The position numbers were made by a program, and so were the translations under genes. This document shows positions 18,461 through 30,482 of a DNA stretch of 64,000 bases, piece after piece (within the stretch, counting starts at the first letter, position 1; the number at the start of each line of letters is the position of its first letter). The notes beneath the pieces are model-generated. The model was given only the letters and a program-made list of their open reading frames with translations. It ran no database searches and was not told where the DNA came from. The stretch comes from Limoniibacter endophyticus (GTDB taxonomy: Bacteria > Pseudomonadota > Alphaproteobacteria > Rhizobiales > Rhizobiaceae), in NCBI RefSeq assembly GCF_014652835.1, contig NZ_BMZO01000005.1, forward strand, positions 257,287 to 321,286, in the 5' to 3' direction.

Positions 18461-18479
18461 ATCCAGACAAGGCAATTTC

Positions 18480-19727
18480 ATGAGCATTCAGGTCATCATC
18501 GAACGGTTAGGCGCGCAGGGCGATGGTATTGGCCATGTCGCCGGCAAGCCAGTTTTCGTTCCTTTCACATTGCCCGGCGAACGCGTCAATATTGCGCTTG
18601 ATGCCAAGGGCAAGGGCGCTGTGATGGCCCTTCTGGAAACAGCGGCCAATCGTGTTCAGCCGGCCTGCAAGCATTTCACCGAATGCGGCGGTTGCTCGCT
18701 GCAGCATCTCCATATGGACGATTATCTCCTGTTCAAGCGTCAGATTCTCGTTGATGCGCTGCAACGGGAAGGCATTGAAGCCGATGTAGCACCGATCATC
18801 GCCTGCGCTCCGCATAGTCGCCGCCGGGTCATTTTCACGGCCCGAAGAACCATGTCTGGTATTGTACTCGGCTATTTGCGGGCCCAGTCGCATGAGATCA
18901 TTGCCATCGAGGAATGCCCCATTGCGCTACCCCGTATTGTCGAGGCACTGCACGTTTTTCGGAGCCTTGCCGAACTGATTGCGCATACGTCCGACAGCTT
19001 TCACCTCGGTGTAACTGTTACGGAAGCAGGCTTTGATATCGCGACGAGCGGCCAGGGCAAGGTGGCGGATCGTGCCCGTAAAGAAATTTCCGCTTTCGCG
19101 ATGGAAAATGGTATCGCCCGTATCAGCGCCGACGGCGAAATCATCATCGAGCCCAAGAAACCGCACGTAACCTTCGGCAAAGCCGTGGTTGCACCCCCGC
19201 CAGGCGCTTTTCTCCAAGCCGTTGCCAGTGCCGAGGATGCCATGTCCGACCTGGTGCTCGGTCATCTGGGAAAGTCCAAATCGGTTGCCGACCTCTTTGC
19301 CGGTAGCGGGACCTTCGGTCTCCGCATCGCAGGGCGCGCGCAGGTCCATGCTGTAGAAGGCGATGACAAGGCCGTCGCTGCCCTCGACCGCGCCATTCGC
19401 ACCACGCAGGGCATTAAACCGGTCACCGTCGAAAAACGTGATCTCTTCCGCCGCCCGTTGACCTTCAAGGAACTGAATGCCTACGATGCCGTCGTTTTCG
19501 ACCCGCCGCGTGCGGGTGCGGAAGACCAGTGCAAACAGCTTGCGCGCGCGGATGTGGCAAAAGTGGCGGCTGTCTCCTGCAATCCCCAGACACTCGCACG
19601 CGATCTGAAAATCCTGCTCGCTGGCGGCTACATTCTCAAGCGCGTCACGCCAATCGACCAGTTTCTGTGGTCTTCGCATCTGGAAGCGGTAGCGCTTCTG
19701 GAGAAAAAGGTCGTGCGGAGGCGGTAA
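18480..19727 (+). CDS. Class I SAM-dependent RNA methyltransferase (RlmD/TrmA family)
   Basis: 415 residues. A TRAM domain (about 1-55) precedes an iron-sulfur Cys cluster, CKHFTECGGCSLQH (about 62-75), as in RlmD/RumA. The C-terminal methyltransferase domain has VADLFAGSGTFGLRIAG (SAM), DAVVFDPPRAGA (motif IV) and SCNPQTLARDLKIL with the catalytic Cys. The family makes 5-methyluridine in 23S rRNA or tRNA; which uridine is modified here cannot be read. It follows tlyA and converges on the Sir2 gene. Confidence 0.91.
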   Translation: MSIQVIIERLGAQGDGIGHVAGKPVFVPFTLPGERVNIALDAKGKGAVMALLETAANRVQPACKHFTECGGCSLQHLHMDDYLLFKRQILVDALQREGIEADVAPIIACAPHSRRRVIFTARRTMSGIVLGYLRAQSHEIIAIEECPIALPRIVEALHVFRSLAELIAHTSDSFHLGVTVTEAGFDIATSGQGKVADRARKEISAFAMENGIARISADGEIIIEPKKPHVTFGKAVVAPPPGAFLQAVASAEDAMSDLVLGHLGKSKSVADLFAGSGTFGLRIAGRAQVHAVEGDDKAVAALDRAIRTTQGIKPVTVEKRDLFRRPLTFKELNAYDAVVFDPPRAGAEDQCKQLARADVAKVAAVSCNPQTLARDLKILLAGGYILKRVTPIDQFLWSSHLEAVALLEKKVVRRR

Positions 19728-19768
19728 CACAAAAATCTCGAACACGCCTGACGTGCTCAATCGGGAAA

Positions 19769-19804
19769 AGCGCTTCCAGACACTGTTCCAGTGTCCATAG
19801 CGCT
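19769..19804. terminator. Two-part hairpin between converging genes
   Basis: AGCGCT at 19769-19774 pairs with AGCGCT at 19799-19804, and inside it GACACTG at 19779-19785 pairs with CAGTGTC at 19789-19795 over a three-base loop. It sits in the 229-base gap between converging genes and may end transcripts from either side, or be a small dispersed palindrome. No T run follows. Confidence 0.4.
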
Positions 19805-19956
19805 CCTGCAAGCCGCGCCAGATGATATTGTTGACGGCAAATATGCAGAGCCGCCAAAAACAGCCGGTTATCTCGACCCTTGTCGCCTCGCCATGGAAGG
19901 GAAGCGCGGAAAACTAAAGCTGCGGCAATCCAAATAGGCGTATCTCTTCTTGATCT

Positions 19957-20661
19957 CTAGAGAGTGGCAAGAATCTTCTCTACGAAGGCAGGCACGACGA
20001 GTGTCGCCGGTCCGTGGTAGGATTCATCGAAATAATCCACCCCTTCCGACGGCTCGAGGTTGAGCTCCACCGAGCGGGCACCGGCATAGCGTGCCTGTTG
20101 CACGAAGCCTGCGGCTGGATAGACATTGCCGCTGGTGCCGATGGAGATGAAGAGATCACATCGCTCCAGCGCGTTTTCAATCTGGTTCATCTTGTAGGGG
20201 AACTCGCCGAACCAGACGACGTCGGGCCGCAGATGGCCTGGCGTGCTGCAAACGCTGCATACATCGTCAGTGGACAGATCGGAAGCGCAGGCAATGCGGT
20301 TGCCACAATTGGCGCAGAGTGCTTTTGCCAGCTCGCCATGCATATGCACGAGTTTCTGCGAACCGGCGCGCTCGTGCAGGTCATCGATATTCTGCGTGAC
20401 CAGCAGGAAATCCCCCTTGAACTCCTGCTCGAGCTTGGCAAGCGCCAAATGTGCGGCGTTGGGGGCTACATCCGCCAGTTCTCGACGGCGTCCATTATAG
20501 AATGTGTGCACCAGTTCCGGCGCTCGCGCAAAGCCTTCCGGTGTCGCGACATCCTCGATGCGGTGGCTCGCCCAAAGTCCGTCGCCGTCGCGAAACGTGG
20601 CAACGCCGGACTCCGCGGAAATGCCGGCACCGGTCAGGACGACGATCGACGTTGCTTTCAT
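19957..20661 (-). CDS. cobB: NAD-dependent protein deacylase, Sir2 family
   Basis: 234 residues from ATG 20661. Removes acyl groups from lysine using NAD. Family motifs: [18 protein letters not shown] (NAD binding), [12 protein letters not shown], the catalytic His in MHGEL, and the zinc ligands CANCGN ... [19 protein letters not shown]. The pair of Tyr and Arg expected in desuccinylases lies around [11 protein letters not shown], so a desuccinylase or class III activity is likely. ATG 20661 has GGGAAG upstream; a longer frame to 20742 lacks homology. tldD lies 61 bases upstream on the same strand. Confidence 0.94.
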   Translation of the reverse strand: MKATSIVVLTGAGISAESGVATFRDGDGLWASHRIEDVATPEGFARAPELVHTFYNGRRRELADVAPNAAHLALAKLEQEFKGDFLLVTQNIDDLHERAGSQKLVHMHGELAKALCANCGNRIACASDLSTDDVCSVCSTPGHLRPDVVWFGEFPYKMNQIENALERCDLFISIGTSGNVYPAAGFVQQARYAGARSVELNLEPSEGVDYFDESYHGPATLVVPAFVEKILATL

Positions 20662-20722
20662 GCGGGGCTTCCCAGGCTTTCGAAATAATGAGCAGGCAGG
20701 AAACGCAGCTGAGGAGAAAAAA

Positions 20723-22135
20723 TCAAGCCTGAGTGCCGCCAACCGTCACTGCATTCATTCGCAGATGTGGCTGACCTACGCCGACCGGCACCCACTGACC
20801 GGCCTTTCCGCACATGCCGATTCCGGTGTCCAGCGCAGAATCATTGCCGATCATGGTGATGCGCTTCATCGCGTCCGGACCGTTGCCGATCAGCATCGCG
20901 CCCTTGATGGGGCGGGTGACCTTACCATCCTCGATCAAATAAGCTTCAGTGCAACCAAACACGAATTTGCCCGAGGTGATATCGACTTGTCCGCCGCCGA
21001 ACGAGACGGAATAGATGCCGTTCTTGACCGATGAAATGATTTCTTCCGGCGTGTGTTCGCCTGCGGTCATGAAAGTGTTGGTCATGCGCGGCATCGGACG
21101 ATGCGCGTAAGATTCACGCCGCCCATTACCGGTGGCGTCCATCCCCATCAGGCGCGCGTTCTGGCGGTCTTGCATGTAGGCGACGAGCTTGCCATCTTCG
21201 ATCAGGACGTTGCGATTGGTGGGCGTACCCTCGTCATCGATCGAGAGCGAGCCGCGGCGCTCGGAAATCGTGCCGTCATCGACGACGGTCACGCCTTTGG
21301 CCGCGACCTGCTGTCCGAGCAATCCGGCAAATGCAGATGTCTTCTTGCGATTGAAATCGCCCTCCAGGCCGTGGCCGACGGCCTCGTGCAACATGACTCC
21401 TGGCCAACCCGAACCGAGTACGACATCGAAAGTGCCTGCCGGGGCAGGAGCGGCAGCCAGGTTGACCAGCGCCTGACGCAGCGCTTCCTCCGCTGTTTCC
21501 TGCCATTTTCCATCCGCAAGAAATTCGCCGAAGCCTTTGCGCCCCCCGGCACCGGCACTGCCGGTTTCCTGGTGATCGCCATCGCCAACGACCACGGAAA
21601 CGTTCAGACGTACCAGCGGTCGAACATCCGTCAGATGCTGGCCATCGGCACGTAGGATCTCAATGTGGCTCCAGGAGGCGGCCATCGACACGGTGACCTG
21701 ACGTACGCGCGCATCCCTGGCGCGCAGATGCGCATCAATTTCGGTCAGAAGCTTGGCCTTGGCGGCAAAGTCCGGTGCATCGATCGGGTTTACGTCGTCA
21801 TAAAGGCGCTGATTGGTGGGGCGCGGGCCTTCCGCTGGTTTGCCCTCACGTCCCGTCTTCACGGTTGAAACAGCTTCCGAGGCTCGGGCGAGTGCTGCTT
21901 TCGTGAGTTCGCCGGAATGCGCGTAACCGGAAGTTTCACCAATCACGCTGCGCAGACCGAACCCGCGATCGGTGGCGAAATTGGCGGTCTTCAGCTTTCC
22001 ATCATCGAAGAGTAGCGATTCGTTCTGGCTCTGCTGGAGATAAAGCTCGCCATCGTCACAGCCGTGAACGGTATCCGCGACGAGCTTGCGAATTGATTCT
22101 TCCGAGACATCGAACTGGGAAAGCAGGCTTTGCAT
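20723..22135 (-). CDS. tldD: Metalloprotease TldD
   Basis: 470 residues from ATG 22135. The TldD/TldE pair is a zinc protease that works on modified peptides such as microcins and on the antitoxin CcdA; in other systems TldD is the catalytic subunit. [17 protein letters not shown] holds the HExxH zinc motif, and the C-terminal [18 protein letters not shown] with Cys is the remaining zinc site. TldE is not in the window. I place the start after the upstream terminator; an in-frame GTG at 22186 would fall inside that hairpin. Confidence 0.95.
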   Translation of the reverse strand: MQSLLSQFDVSEESIRKLVADTVHGCDDGELYLQQSQNESLLFDDGKLKTANFATDRGFGLRSVIGETSGYAHSGELTKAALARASEAVSTVKTGREGKPAEGPRPTNQRLYDDVNPIDAPDFAAKAKLLTEIDAHLRARDARVRQVTVSMAASWSHIEILRADGQHLTDVRPLVRLNVSVVVGDGDHQETGSAGAGGRKGFGEFLADGKWQETAEEALRQALVNLAAAPAPAGTFDVVLGSGWPGVMLHEAVGHGLEGDFNRKKTSAFAGLLGQQVAAKGVTVVDDGTISERRGSLSIDDEGTPTNRNVLIEDGKLVAYMQDRQNARLMGMDATGNGRRESYAHRPMPRMTNTFMTAGEHTPEEIISSVKNGIYSVSFGGGQVDITSGKFVFGCTEAYLIEDGKVTRPIKGAMLIGNGPDAMKRITMIGNDSALDTGIGMCGKAGQWVPVGVGQPHLRMNAVTVGGTQA

Positions 22136-22162
22136 GATCTCGGCCTTTTTGAATGCGCTGAT

Positions 22163-22193
22163 AAAAAAAGCCCGGCGGGAAACCACGCCAGGC
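22163..22193 (-). terminator. Rho-independent terminator after ialB
   Basis: On the minus strand GCCTGGCG (22193-22186) pairs with CGCCGGGC (22177-22170) with one G-T pair around an eight-base loop, followed by seven T. It separates ialB from tldD. Confidence 0.8.
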
Positions 22194-22225
22194 GCGTCAT
22201 CATTTCATTTAGGTGAATGGACCGC

Positions 22226-22747
22226 CTACTGCAACGCCTTGAAGCCGTCGGCAAAGCCGCTGAGATCGACCGGAATGCCGATGCCTTCTTCAGGGGTTTG
22301 AAAAACAATAAAGGTGGCCGACTGGCCCGCATTGAACGTGTCGAGCAGCGATTTCTCCAGAATGACTTCCGCATAGCAGCCGTCCTGGAAACAGCGCACG
22401 AAGTAGGCGCGGCCAATGTCCTTGCCATCAACATTGAGTCCCAGGCCATTTGGCAGCAGTACACCGAGCGGCGCCAGAACGCGCAATATCTCGCTTTTGC
22501 CGTCTGCCGTTCGCAGAACGACAACCGATAGACCGACTTCGGGACGATCTTCAGCAACAACATTTTGCATCAGGACGCATTGCTCTGCGCTCGCGCCGGC
22601 CGGCGTATCGCAGATCACCGACCACGCGCCGTGAGTCGATTTTACGTTGCCTTCCGGGGCGGACTGCTGGGCCAGCGCAGGGGCAGCAATCATGAAAAGT
22701 CCGGAAAGAACAGACAGGGCGCTCGTGCGCAGATGTCTCGAAATCAT
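22226..22747 (-). CDS. Invasion-associated locus B (IalB) family protein
   Basis: 173 residues. A Sec signal peptide, LSGLFMIAAPALAQ, is cleaved near residue 26; the mature domain starts VKSTHGAWSVICDTPAGASAEQC and has a second Cys pair, FVRCFQDGCYAEV. This is the IalB family named after the Bartonella locus required for erythrocyte entry, widespread in Rhizobiales as a periplasmic or outer-membrane protein of unknown mechanism. AGGGATGAGAC precedes the ATG. It is divergent from the cytochrome oxidase operon and ends in its own terminator. Confidence 0.9.
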   Translation of the reverse strand: MISRHLRTSALSVLSGLFMIAAPALAQQSAPEGNVKSTHGAWSVICDTPAGASAEQCVLMQNVVAEDRPEVGLSVVVLRTADGKSEILRVLAPLGVLLPNGLGLNVDGKDIGRAYFVRCFQDGCYAEVILEKSLLDTFNAGQSATFIVFQTPEEGIGIPVDLSGFADGFKALQ

Positions 22748-23141
22748 GTCTCATCCCTTGCGAATCGGCGGATTATCGCAGCTTCTGGCAGGTAAAGGAA
22801 GGGAAAGCCCTTGTTCAAGCCATTTTCGCTTTGTGCGGCAGGAAAACAAAGCTCTGATAGGTAATTCGGTCATAAATGCGGCCTGGAGTCGCAAGCAGAA
22901 ACGGATGATTGTGCGATTGTGCTCGAATGTGCATGCTGAATAGGCTTATGTTGTGAATAAGATCACTGGTCTGCCCGGAGGAGTGCGCGCAAATATGCCG
23001 CATGGGCAAGCAAGCTGATTTGTTGCGGAGCGAACCGCAGTATGATTTGAACAAGTGAGGCGTGGTTGGGAAAGCATGCTCCCGACAGCTCACGCGTTTG
23101 AACGCCGCGAGAAACACGCGGCGGAAGGGGAGAGAGAAGGG
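22748..23141. other. Divergent intergenic region, 394 bases
   Basis: No gene seen. It must hold the promoters of ialB (minus) and of the oxidase operon (plus). A weak plus-strand candidate is TATGAT near 23041-23046 with a TTGTTG upstream at a short spacing; I do not call it. The part before coxB is purine-rich. Confidence 0.5.
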
Positions 23142-24029
23142 ATGATGAACAGTTTAGCGGGACGCCCGTCTCGCCTGTGCACCGCAATCGCCTTGGCCCT
23201 TTTGGCTGGCACCGGCGGCGCACTGGCAGACCAGCCAACGCCTTGGCAGGCTCGGTTTCAGGAAGCCGCGACCGGCATCATGCACGAGATTACCTGGTTC
23301 GAGCATTATACGCTCTGGTTTATCATTCCGATTACCCTGCTCGTTCTCGCGTTGCTTGGCTGGTGCATGTTCCGCTACAGCGAGAAGCGCAACCCGATTC
23401 CCTCGCGCACGAGCCATAATACAACGATCGAGGTGATCTGGACGGTGGGGCCAGTTCTCATTCTTCTCGCCTTGGCTGTACCGTCCTTCGCTCTGCTTAC
23501 CTCGCAATACACCCCTCCGGAAGAGCCGGCGCTGACAATCAAGGCGACGGCGAACCAGTGGAACTGGGACTATGAGTATCAGGTCGGGGAAACATTTTCC
23601 TTCAACTCGGCTCTGCTGCCGGATAATGCGCGCGCCGATGCAGGCAAGGAAGACCGGGGGCGCTATCCCCGTCTTCTTGCGGTCGATAATGAAGTGGTCG
23701 TGCCGGTGAATACGACGGTGCGTCTGCTGGTAACGGCAAGCGATGTGATCCATGCCTTCGCGCTGCCGGCTTTCGGCCTCAAGACCGATGCGGTGCCGGG
23801 GCGCATTAACGAAACCTGGTTCAAGGCGCAGAAGGAGGGGATGTACTACGGTCAATGCTCCGAATTATGCGGACAGGACCATGCCTACATGCCTATCGCG
23901 ATCCACGTCGTGCCGCAAGCTGACTATGAACAGTGGGTAGCGCGTGCTGCGACAGATGTGCCGGGTGCAAACCGCGCATTGCAGGCAAAGATTGACAGTG
24001 AGACGAACGTCGCCGACGCCGGCAACTGA
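23142..24029 (+). CDS. coxB: Cytochrome c oxidase subunit II
   Basis: 295 residues from ATG 23142. Carries the dinuclear CuA centre that takes electrons from cytochrome c. A Sec signal peptide ends at GALA; two transmembrane helices follow (LWFIIPITLLVLALLGW and VIWTVGPVLILLALAVPSFALL). The periplasmic cupredoxin domain has the aromatic WNWDYEY, SDVIHAFALPAFG, and the CuA ligands CSELCGQDHAYM. The first gene of the oxidase operon. Two ATGs at 23142 and 23145 share the same purine-rich ribosome binding site. Confidence 0.96.
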   Translation: MMNSLAGRPSRLCTAIALALLAGTGGALADQPTPWQARFQEAATGIMHEITWFEHYTLWFIIPITLLVLALLGWCMFRYSEKRNPIPSRTSHNTTIEVIWTVGPVLILLALAVPSFALLTSQYTPPEEPALTIKATANQWNWDYEYQVGETFSFNSALLPDNARADAGKEDRGRYPRLLAVDNEVVVPVNTTVRLLVTASDVIHAFALPAFGLKTDAVPGRINETWFKAQKEGMYYGQCSELCGQDHAYMPIAIHVVPQADYEQWVARAATDVPGANRALQAKIDSETNVADAGN

Positions 24030-24044
24030 CTTCGTCGGATGTGA

Positions 24045-25709
<1,665 letters not shown>

Positions 25710-25797
25710 GTGCATTCGCCTTGCCGGGCGGAGCGTTCCGCACTAAACAATTGCCGGAGGAGGAGCCGGCAAAACGAGACAAGAAAACGGTTATCCG

Positions 25798-26733
25798 ATG
25801 ACCATTGTGAATGAACAGTATCACGCAGACAATTCCGGACTGGTTTCGGAAGCGATGGCGCGCGACTATGTTTCGCTCCTCAAGCCGCGCGTCATGTCGC
25901 TCGTGGTATTCACTGCGATTGTCGGCATGTTGGCCGCTCCGGGATCGATCAACCCGTTCATCGGCTTCATCGCCATTCTGATGATCGCCATTGGTGGCGG
26001 TGCGTCAGGGGCTCTTAATATGTGGTATGATGCCGATATTGACGCCGTGATGAGCCGCACGTCAAGGCGCCCGATTCCCAGCGGCCGCATTCGCGGCAGC
26101 GATGCGCTTGCATTCGGCGTGGTGCTCTCGGCGCTCTCTGTGCTGACGCTTGGAACACTGGTCAACTGGTTTTCGGGCGCGTTTCTCGCTTTCACCATCT
26201 TCTTCTACGTCGTCATCTATACGATGTGGCTGAAACGCTCGACGCCGCAGAACATTGTTATCGGCGGCGCGGCCGGTGCCTTTCCGCCTATGATCGGCTG
26301 GGCGGCGGTTACAGGCGGCGTCAGCCTGGAAAGCATTATCCTTTTTGCCATCATCTTCCTTTGGACCCCCCCGCACTTCTGGGCACTGGCGCTGTTCAAA
26401 TCGGACGATTACGGGCGCGCCGGGGTGCCGATGCTGCCTAACGTTGCGGGTCATGCCGCAACGCGTCTGCAGATCCTTGTCTATACGCTGATCGTTGCAC
26501 CGCTGGGCGTAGCTCCGTGGCTGCTGGGATATCGCAGCGCCTTTTATGGCTTCCTGGCCTTCGCTCTTGGTGCCTGGTTCATTTATCGCGCGATTGCCGT
26601 CTACCGTATGCCTGACAGCGATACGCAGATGGTCCCCGCCAAGAAGATGTTCAAGTTTTCGCTTGTCTACCTGTCGGCGATTTTCGCCGTATATCTGGTC
26701 GAAAGCGTCGTGGTTCGTTTCTATGGAGCATAA
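25798..26733 (+). CDS. ctaB: Protoheme IX farnesyltransferase (heme O synthase)
   Basis: 311 residues. Transfers a farnesyl group to heme b to give heme O, which is then oxidised to heme A for the oxidase. A UbiA-like integral membrane enzyme with the Asp-rich motif [24 protein letters not shown], a [12 protein letters not shown] segment, and [25 protein letters not shown]. About nine hydrophobic helices. Placed between coxA and the assembly genes as in other Rhizobiales. The stop overlaps the start of the next small gene. Confidence 0.97.
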   Translation: MTIVNEQYHADNSGLVSEAMARDYVSLLKPRVMSLVVFTAIVGMLAAPGSINPFIGFIAILMIAIGGGASGALNMWYDADIDAVMSRTSRRPIPSGRIRGSDALAFGVVLSALSVLTLGTLVNWFSGAFLAFTIFFYVVIYTMWLKRSTPQNIVIGGAAGAFPPMIGWAAVTGGVSLESIILFAIIFLWTPPHFWALALFKSDDYGRAGVPMLPNVAGHAATRLQILVYTLIVAPLGVAPWLLGYRSAFYGFLAFALGAWFIYRAIAVYRMPDSDTQMVPAKKMFKFSLVYLSAIFAVYLVESVVVRFYGA

Positions 26734-26905
26734 GCGGGTGGAGCATACGCAAAGTGAAGGGGAAGTGGTGCTGACGGAGGCGCAGAAAAAGGCGCGCCGC
26801 AGCCGGTCCATTGCCATTGCACTCGCGCTCGCTGCCATGGTCGTCCTTTTTTATATCGCCACAATCGTCAAATTTGGACCGGAGCTGTTCCAGAGGCCAC
26901 TGTAA
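26723..26905 (+). CDS. CoxF-like small oxidase operon protein
   Basis: 60 residues from ATG 26723, overlapping the end of ctaB by 11 bases in another frame. One transmembrane helix, [21 protein letters not shown], follows a basic, charged N-terminal part ([10 protein letters not shown]), so the N terminus should be cytosolic. Its place between ctaB and ctaG and its size match the small CoxF proteins of rhizobial cox operons; sequence alone does not show a function. GTG codons inside could be alternative starts, but the ATG is best coupled to ctaB. Confidence 0.75.
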   Translation: MEHKRVEHTQSEGEVVLTEAQKKARRSRSIAIALALAAMVVLFYIATIVKFGPELFQRPL

Positions 26906-26993
26906 ACCAGCGAACCGGCAAGTCGGGTCGCAATAGCGAGAGACTGAGCAATAGAACGTTCGAAAGAGCGAAATTGCTGCGGGGAGGGAGGAG

Positions 26994-27623
26994 ATGAGCA
27001 ACATGCGCAATGCGTCTTCCACCGACAGGTCCAACCTGCGGGTGGCGCTGATGTGCGGCACCATCTTCTTCTCCATGGTGGGGCTCGCTTTCGCATCCGT
27101 GCCGCTCTATCGCTTATTTTGTCAGGTGACCGGCTATGGCGGCACGACGCAGCGCGCAGAGCAACAATATTCCGATACCATACTGGATCGCGAAATCACG
27201 GTCCGCTTCGACGCGAATACATCCGGCGGGCTAGGCTGGGATTTTGCGCCGGTGCAGCGCGACGTGACGCTGAAGCTCGGCGAAACGGTGCAGATCGCCT
27301 ATAAGGCGCAGAACAAGGCCTCTTATTCGACTTCCGGGCGAGCGACCTTTAATGTGACGCCCGAACTGGCCGGCGCCTATTTCAACAAGATCGAGTGTTT
27401 TTGCTTCACCGATACCGAGCTGAAACCGGGCGAAACGCTCGACATGCCGGTCGTGTTCTTCGTTGATCCCGATATTATCAATGCACCGGAACTGAAAAAC
27501 ATCCGCACCATCACATTGTCCTATACCTTCTTCCCGCTGGACAGGGACAAGCCGCAGGCAAATTCGGCAAAGCTGGGAGAAGGTGAGGAGGAACACCGAA
27601 AGGTCGAGGGCAACAATGGCTGA
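26994..27623 (+). CDS. ctaG: Cytochrome c oxidase assembly protein CtaG/Cox11
   Basis: 209 residues. Delivers copper to the CuB site of subunit I. One N-terminal transmembrane segment ([22 protein letters not shown]) is followed by [19 protein letters not shown], and the copper-binding CFCF motif is in [28 protein letters not shown] lies just before ATG 26994. The stop overlaps the start of coxC by eight bases. Confidence 0.96.
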   Translation: MSNMRNASSTDRSNLRVALMCGTIFFSMVGLAFASVPLYRLFCQVTGYGGTTQRAEQQYSDTILDREITVRFDANTSGGLGWDFAPVQRDVTLKLGETVQIAYKAQNKASYSTSGRATFNVTPELAGAYFNKIECFCFTDTELKPGETLDMPVVFFVDPDIINAPELKNIRTITLSYTFFPLDRDKPQANSAKLGEGEEEHRKVEGNNG

Positions 27624-28500
27624 CGCGCATACCAAACACCATGATTATCATCTCGTCGATCCCAGCCCCTGGCCGTTCATGGCTGGCATCGCGGCCTTCC
27701 TTATGGCAATCGGCGGCGTGGCCTGGATGCAGTCGCTGAAAGGCGGCGCGCTGCCTCTATTCGGTTTCGATTTTGCAACCGCGCATTGGTACATCTTCGC
27801 CATCGGCTTGGCACTGATGCTCTACGTTATGTACGCCTGGTGGGCGGACACGATCAAGGAGGGGCAGGAAGGCGCACACACGCCAGTGGTGCTCCTGCAC
27901 CTGCGCTACGGCATGATCATGTTCATCGCCTCCGAGGTAATGTTCTTTGTCGCTTGGTTCTGGGCCTTCTTCGATGCCAGCCTTTTCCCTGGCGAGGCAA
28001 CGCAGGCAACGCGCGCGGAATTCACCGGTGGGACTTGGCCGCCCCAGGGTATCGAGGTGCTCGATCCGTTCCATCTACCTCTATATAATACGATCATTCT
28101 GCTGCTTTCAGGCACAACGGTAACCTGGGCGCATCACGCGTTGCTGCATAATGATCGCCGGGGTGTGATTGCCGGATTGTCGCTCACCGTCGCGCTCGGG
28201 GTGCTTTTCTCCTATGTCCAGTATTATGAATATGCCCATGCTCCGTTCGAGTTCGCCAATTCGATCTATGGCGCGACCTTCTTCATGGCGACGGGGTTTC
28301 ACGGCTTCCATGTGATCATCGGCACGATCTTCCTGGCTGTTTGTCTGATCCGAGCAATCAAGGGCCATTTCACTCCGGAACGCCATTACGCGTTCGAAGC
28401 CGCTGCCTGGTATTGGCACTTCGTCGACGTCGTTTGGCTTTTTCTGTTTGCCTCGATCTACGTCTGGGCATCATTCGGCGCGACGATTGCCACGCATTGA
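27616..28500 (+). CDS. coxC: Cytochrome c oxidase subunit III
   Basis: 294 residues from ATG 27616, inside the end of ctaG. Seven hydrophobic helices; typical segments are [14 protein letters not shown] near the N terminus, [59 protein letters not shown] and the ending [14 protein letters not shown]. Subunit III has no cofactor and stabilises the active site during turnover. The DUF983 gene often found behind coxC in related genomes is absent; only 81 bases separate it from the SURF1 gene. Confidence 0.97.
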   Translation: MADAHTKHHDYHLVDPSPWPFMAGIAAFLMAIGGVAWMQSLKGGALPLFGFDFATAHWYIFAIGLALMLYVMYAWWADTIKEGQEGAHTPVVLLHLRYGMIMFIASEVMFFVAWFWAFFDASLFPGEATQATRAEFTGGTWPPQGIEVLDPFHLPLYNTIILLLSGTTVTWAHHALLHNDRRGVIAGLSLTVALGVLFSYVQYYEYAHAPFEFANSIYGATFFMATGFHGFHVIIGTIFLAVCLIRAIKGHFTPERHYAFEAAAWYWHFVDVVWLFLFASIYVWASFGATIATH

Positions 28501-28581
28501 TCGCATCTCGCTCTGCGCCCAGCCTTCGCTTTCGATCGGAGGTTGTGGCCTGAGCTGTGCGGGCGAGAGCGCAAGTAAAGT

Positions 28582-29346
28582 ATGAGCATGTCCACCGATA
28601 GCGGCCGCCCCCTCAACAAGCGCCTCCTTGTCTTCACGTTCGTCGTCTACGGGCTGGTGATGGCAGCACTTCTGTCGCTCGGTACGTGGCAGGTGCAGCG
28701 TCTGGCGTGGAAGGAAGGGCTGCTCGCCAATATTCAGGCGCGGACAAGCGATACTCCTGCAAGTCTAACCGAGATTGAGATGCTTTATGCAAAAGGCGAG
28801 GATATCGAATATCGGCCGGTCGTTCTGCACGGCACGTTCGATCACACGCAGGAAAGTCATTTCTTCGCCACCCATAAAGGAGAAAGCGGCTTCTATCTTT
28901 ATACGCCACTTATACTGACTGACGGACGCACGGTGATCGTCAATCGGGGGTTCGTTCCCTATGCGTTGAAGGACCAGACGACGCGACCGGAAACACTTGT
29001 AGGGAGCGCGGTGGAAGTCATCGGTCTTGCACGCAATCGTCTGCCCGAAAAGCCTTCCTTCATCGTTCCTGAAAACGACCCGTCCAAGAACCTGTATTAC
29101 TGGAAGGATTGGGTAGTGATGGTGGAGCAGGCTGGCCTCGATCCGTCCCGCACATTGCCCTTCTTCGTCGATGAGCGCGCCCGCGAAGGCGAACCTTTTT
29201 ATCCCGTGGGCGGCGTTACTCTTGTCGATCTGCCTAACAGCCATCTGCAATATGCACTGACCTGGTATGGACTTGCTGCGACGCTGACTATCATGCTGAT
29301 ATTCTGGCTGGTGGCTTCAATCCGAAGAACACGATTGGCCTCCTGA
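28582..29346 (+). CDS. SURF1 family oxidase assembly protein
   Basis: 254 residues. SURF1 helps insert heme a into oxidase subunit I. Two transmembrane helices flank a periplasmic domain: one near residue 10-32 (LLVFTFVVYGLVMAALLSLG) followed by the family motif GTWQVQRLAWKEGL, and one at the end (YGLAATLTIMLIFWLVASI). RPVVLHGTFDH, GFYLYTPLILTDGRTVIVNRGFVP and NSHLQYALTWYGLA are typical of the family. The last gene of the oxidase unit proper. Confidence 0.94.
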   Translation: MSMSTDSGRPLNKRLLVFTFVVYGLVMAALLSLGTWQVQRLAWKEGLLANIQARTSDTPASLTEIEMLYAKGEDIEYRPVVLHGTFDHTQESHFFATHKGESGFYLYTPLILTDGRTVIVNRGFVPYALKDQTTRPETLVGSAVEVIGLARNRLPEKPSFIVPENDPSKNLYYWKDWVVMVEQAGLDPSRTLPFFVDERAREGEPFYPVGGVTLVDLPNSHLQYALTWYGLAATLTIMLIFWLVASIRRTRLAS

Positions 29347-29447
29347 AAGCGCATAAGACCTGGGCTAAATGCAACCACAGGTCTTGATCACGCCTCTTTC
29401 CCTTGACAGACGGGGGGCAAGCCTTCATCTCCCAGGGAACTGAAAGA

Positions 29448-30482
29448 ATGGACGACATGGTACAATCAGTTCCCGCGAACGCATCCTCTAAGCCGCCACT
29501 CACGATCCGACTGTGCGAACCGCGCGGTTTTTGCGCCGGCGTCGACCGCGCCATTCAGATCGTCGTTCTGGCGCTGAAGAAGTATGGTGCACCGGTCTAT
29601 GTTCGTCACGAGATCGTGCACAATAAATACGTTGTCGAAGGTCTCAAGGCGATGGGCGCGGTCTTCATAGAAGAACTGCACGAAATTCCAGCCGAGCATA
29701 TCGATTCTCCAGTTGTTTTTTCGGCTCATGGCGTGCCGAAATCGGTGCCGCGCGACGCTCAAGCGCGCAACCTTCTCTATCTTGACGCAACTTGTCCGCT
29801 GGTTTCCAAGGTCCACAAGCAGGCGATCCGTCACCACCGCTTGGGACGTCATGTGCTTCTCGTCGGTCATGCCGGTCATCCGGAAGTAATTGGTACGATG
29901 GGCCAGCTGGAAGACGGCGCGGTGACCCTGATCGAGACGGAGGAAGATGTCGCCAATCTCAAGCGCGAAGAGGGGCAGGAACTCGGATTCGTGTCGCAGA
30001 CTACTCTATCGGTCGATGATACGGAGGCGATTCTCAAGGCCTTGATGACGCGCTTTCCCGACGTGCATGCTCCGGCAGCTGAATCGATCTGTTATGCGAC
30101 CACCAACCGTCAGGACGCAGTGAAGGAAGCAGCTCCTGGCGTCGATATGTTTCTTATCGTCGGGGCGCCGAACTCCTCCAATTCCATGCGTCTTGTCGAA
30201 GTGGCGACGCGTTTCGGTGCGAAGGATTCCATGCTTGTGCAAGGGGCTGCTGATATTGACTGGTCGAAGGTTGAGGGCATTGCGACGCTCGGCCTTTCTG
30301 CCGGTGCGTCAGCTCCGGAAATTCTCGTTGACGAAATCATCAACGGTTTCCGTGACCGCTTTGACGTCACGCTCGACCTCGCCATCACGGCAAAAGAGAC
30401 AGAAAACTTCCCCGTCATGCGCGCGTTGCGCGATGTGGAACTGACGCGTCAGGACATGGCTTATTTCAATGGAGCAGCCTGA
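29448..30482 (+). CDS. ispH: 4-hydroxy-3-methylbut-2-enyl diphosphate reductase
   Basis: 344 residues from ATG 29448. An iron-sulfur enzyme of the last MEP-pathway step, giving IPP and DMAPP. The three cluster Cys lie in [24 protein letters not shown] and [37 protein letters not shown] and [11 protein letters not shown] are substrate-binding segments. A second ATG at 29457 is possible; a TTG at 29403 is less likely. The stop TGA overlaps the thrB ATG by one base, so the two are translationally coupled. Confidence 0.97.
   Translation: MDDMVQSVPANASSKPPLTIRLCEPRGFCAGVDRAIQIVVLALKKYGAPVYVRHEIVHNKYVVEGLKAMGAVFIEELHEIPAEHIDSPVVFSAHGVPKSVPRDAQARNLLYLDATCPLVSKVHKQAIRHHRLGRHVLLVGHAGHPEVIGTMGQLEDGAVTLIETEEDVANLKREEGQELGFVSQTTLSVDDTEAILKALMTRFPDVHAPAAESICYATTNRQDAVKEAAPGVDMFLIVGAPNSSNSMRLVEVATRFGAKDSMLVQGAADIDWSKVEGIATLGLSAGASAPEILVDEIINGFRDRFDVTLDLAITAKETENFPVMRALRDVELTRQDMAYFNGAA

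Noticed and set aside
22136..22186. Longer tldD start at GTG 22186
   Set aside because: It would begin inside a clear terminator of the preceding gene; ATG 22135 fits the family start.
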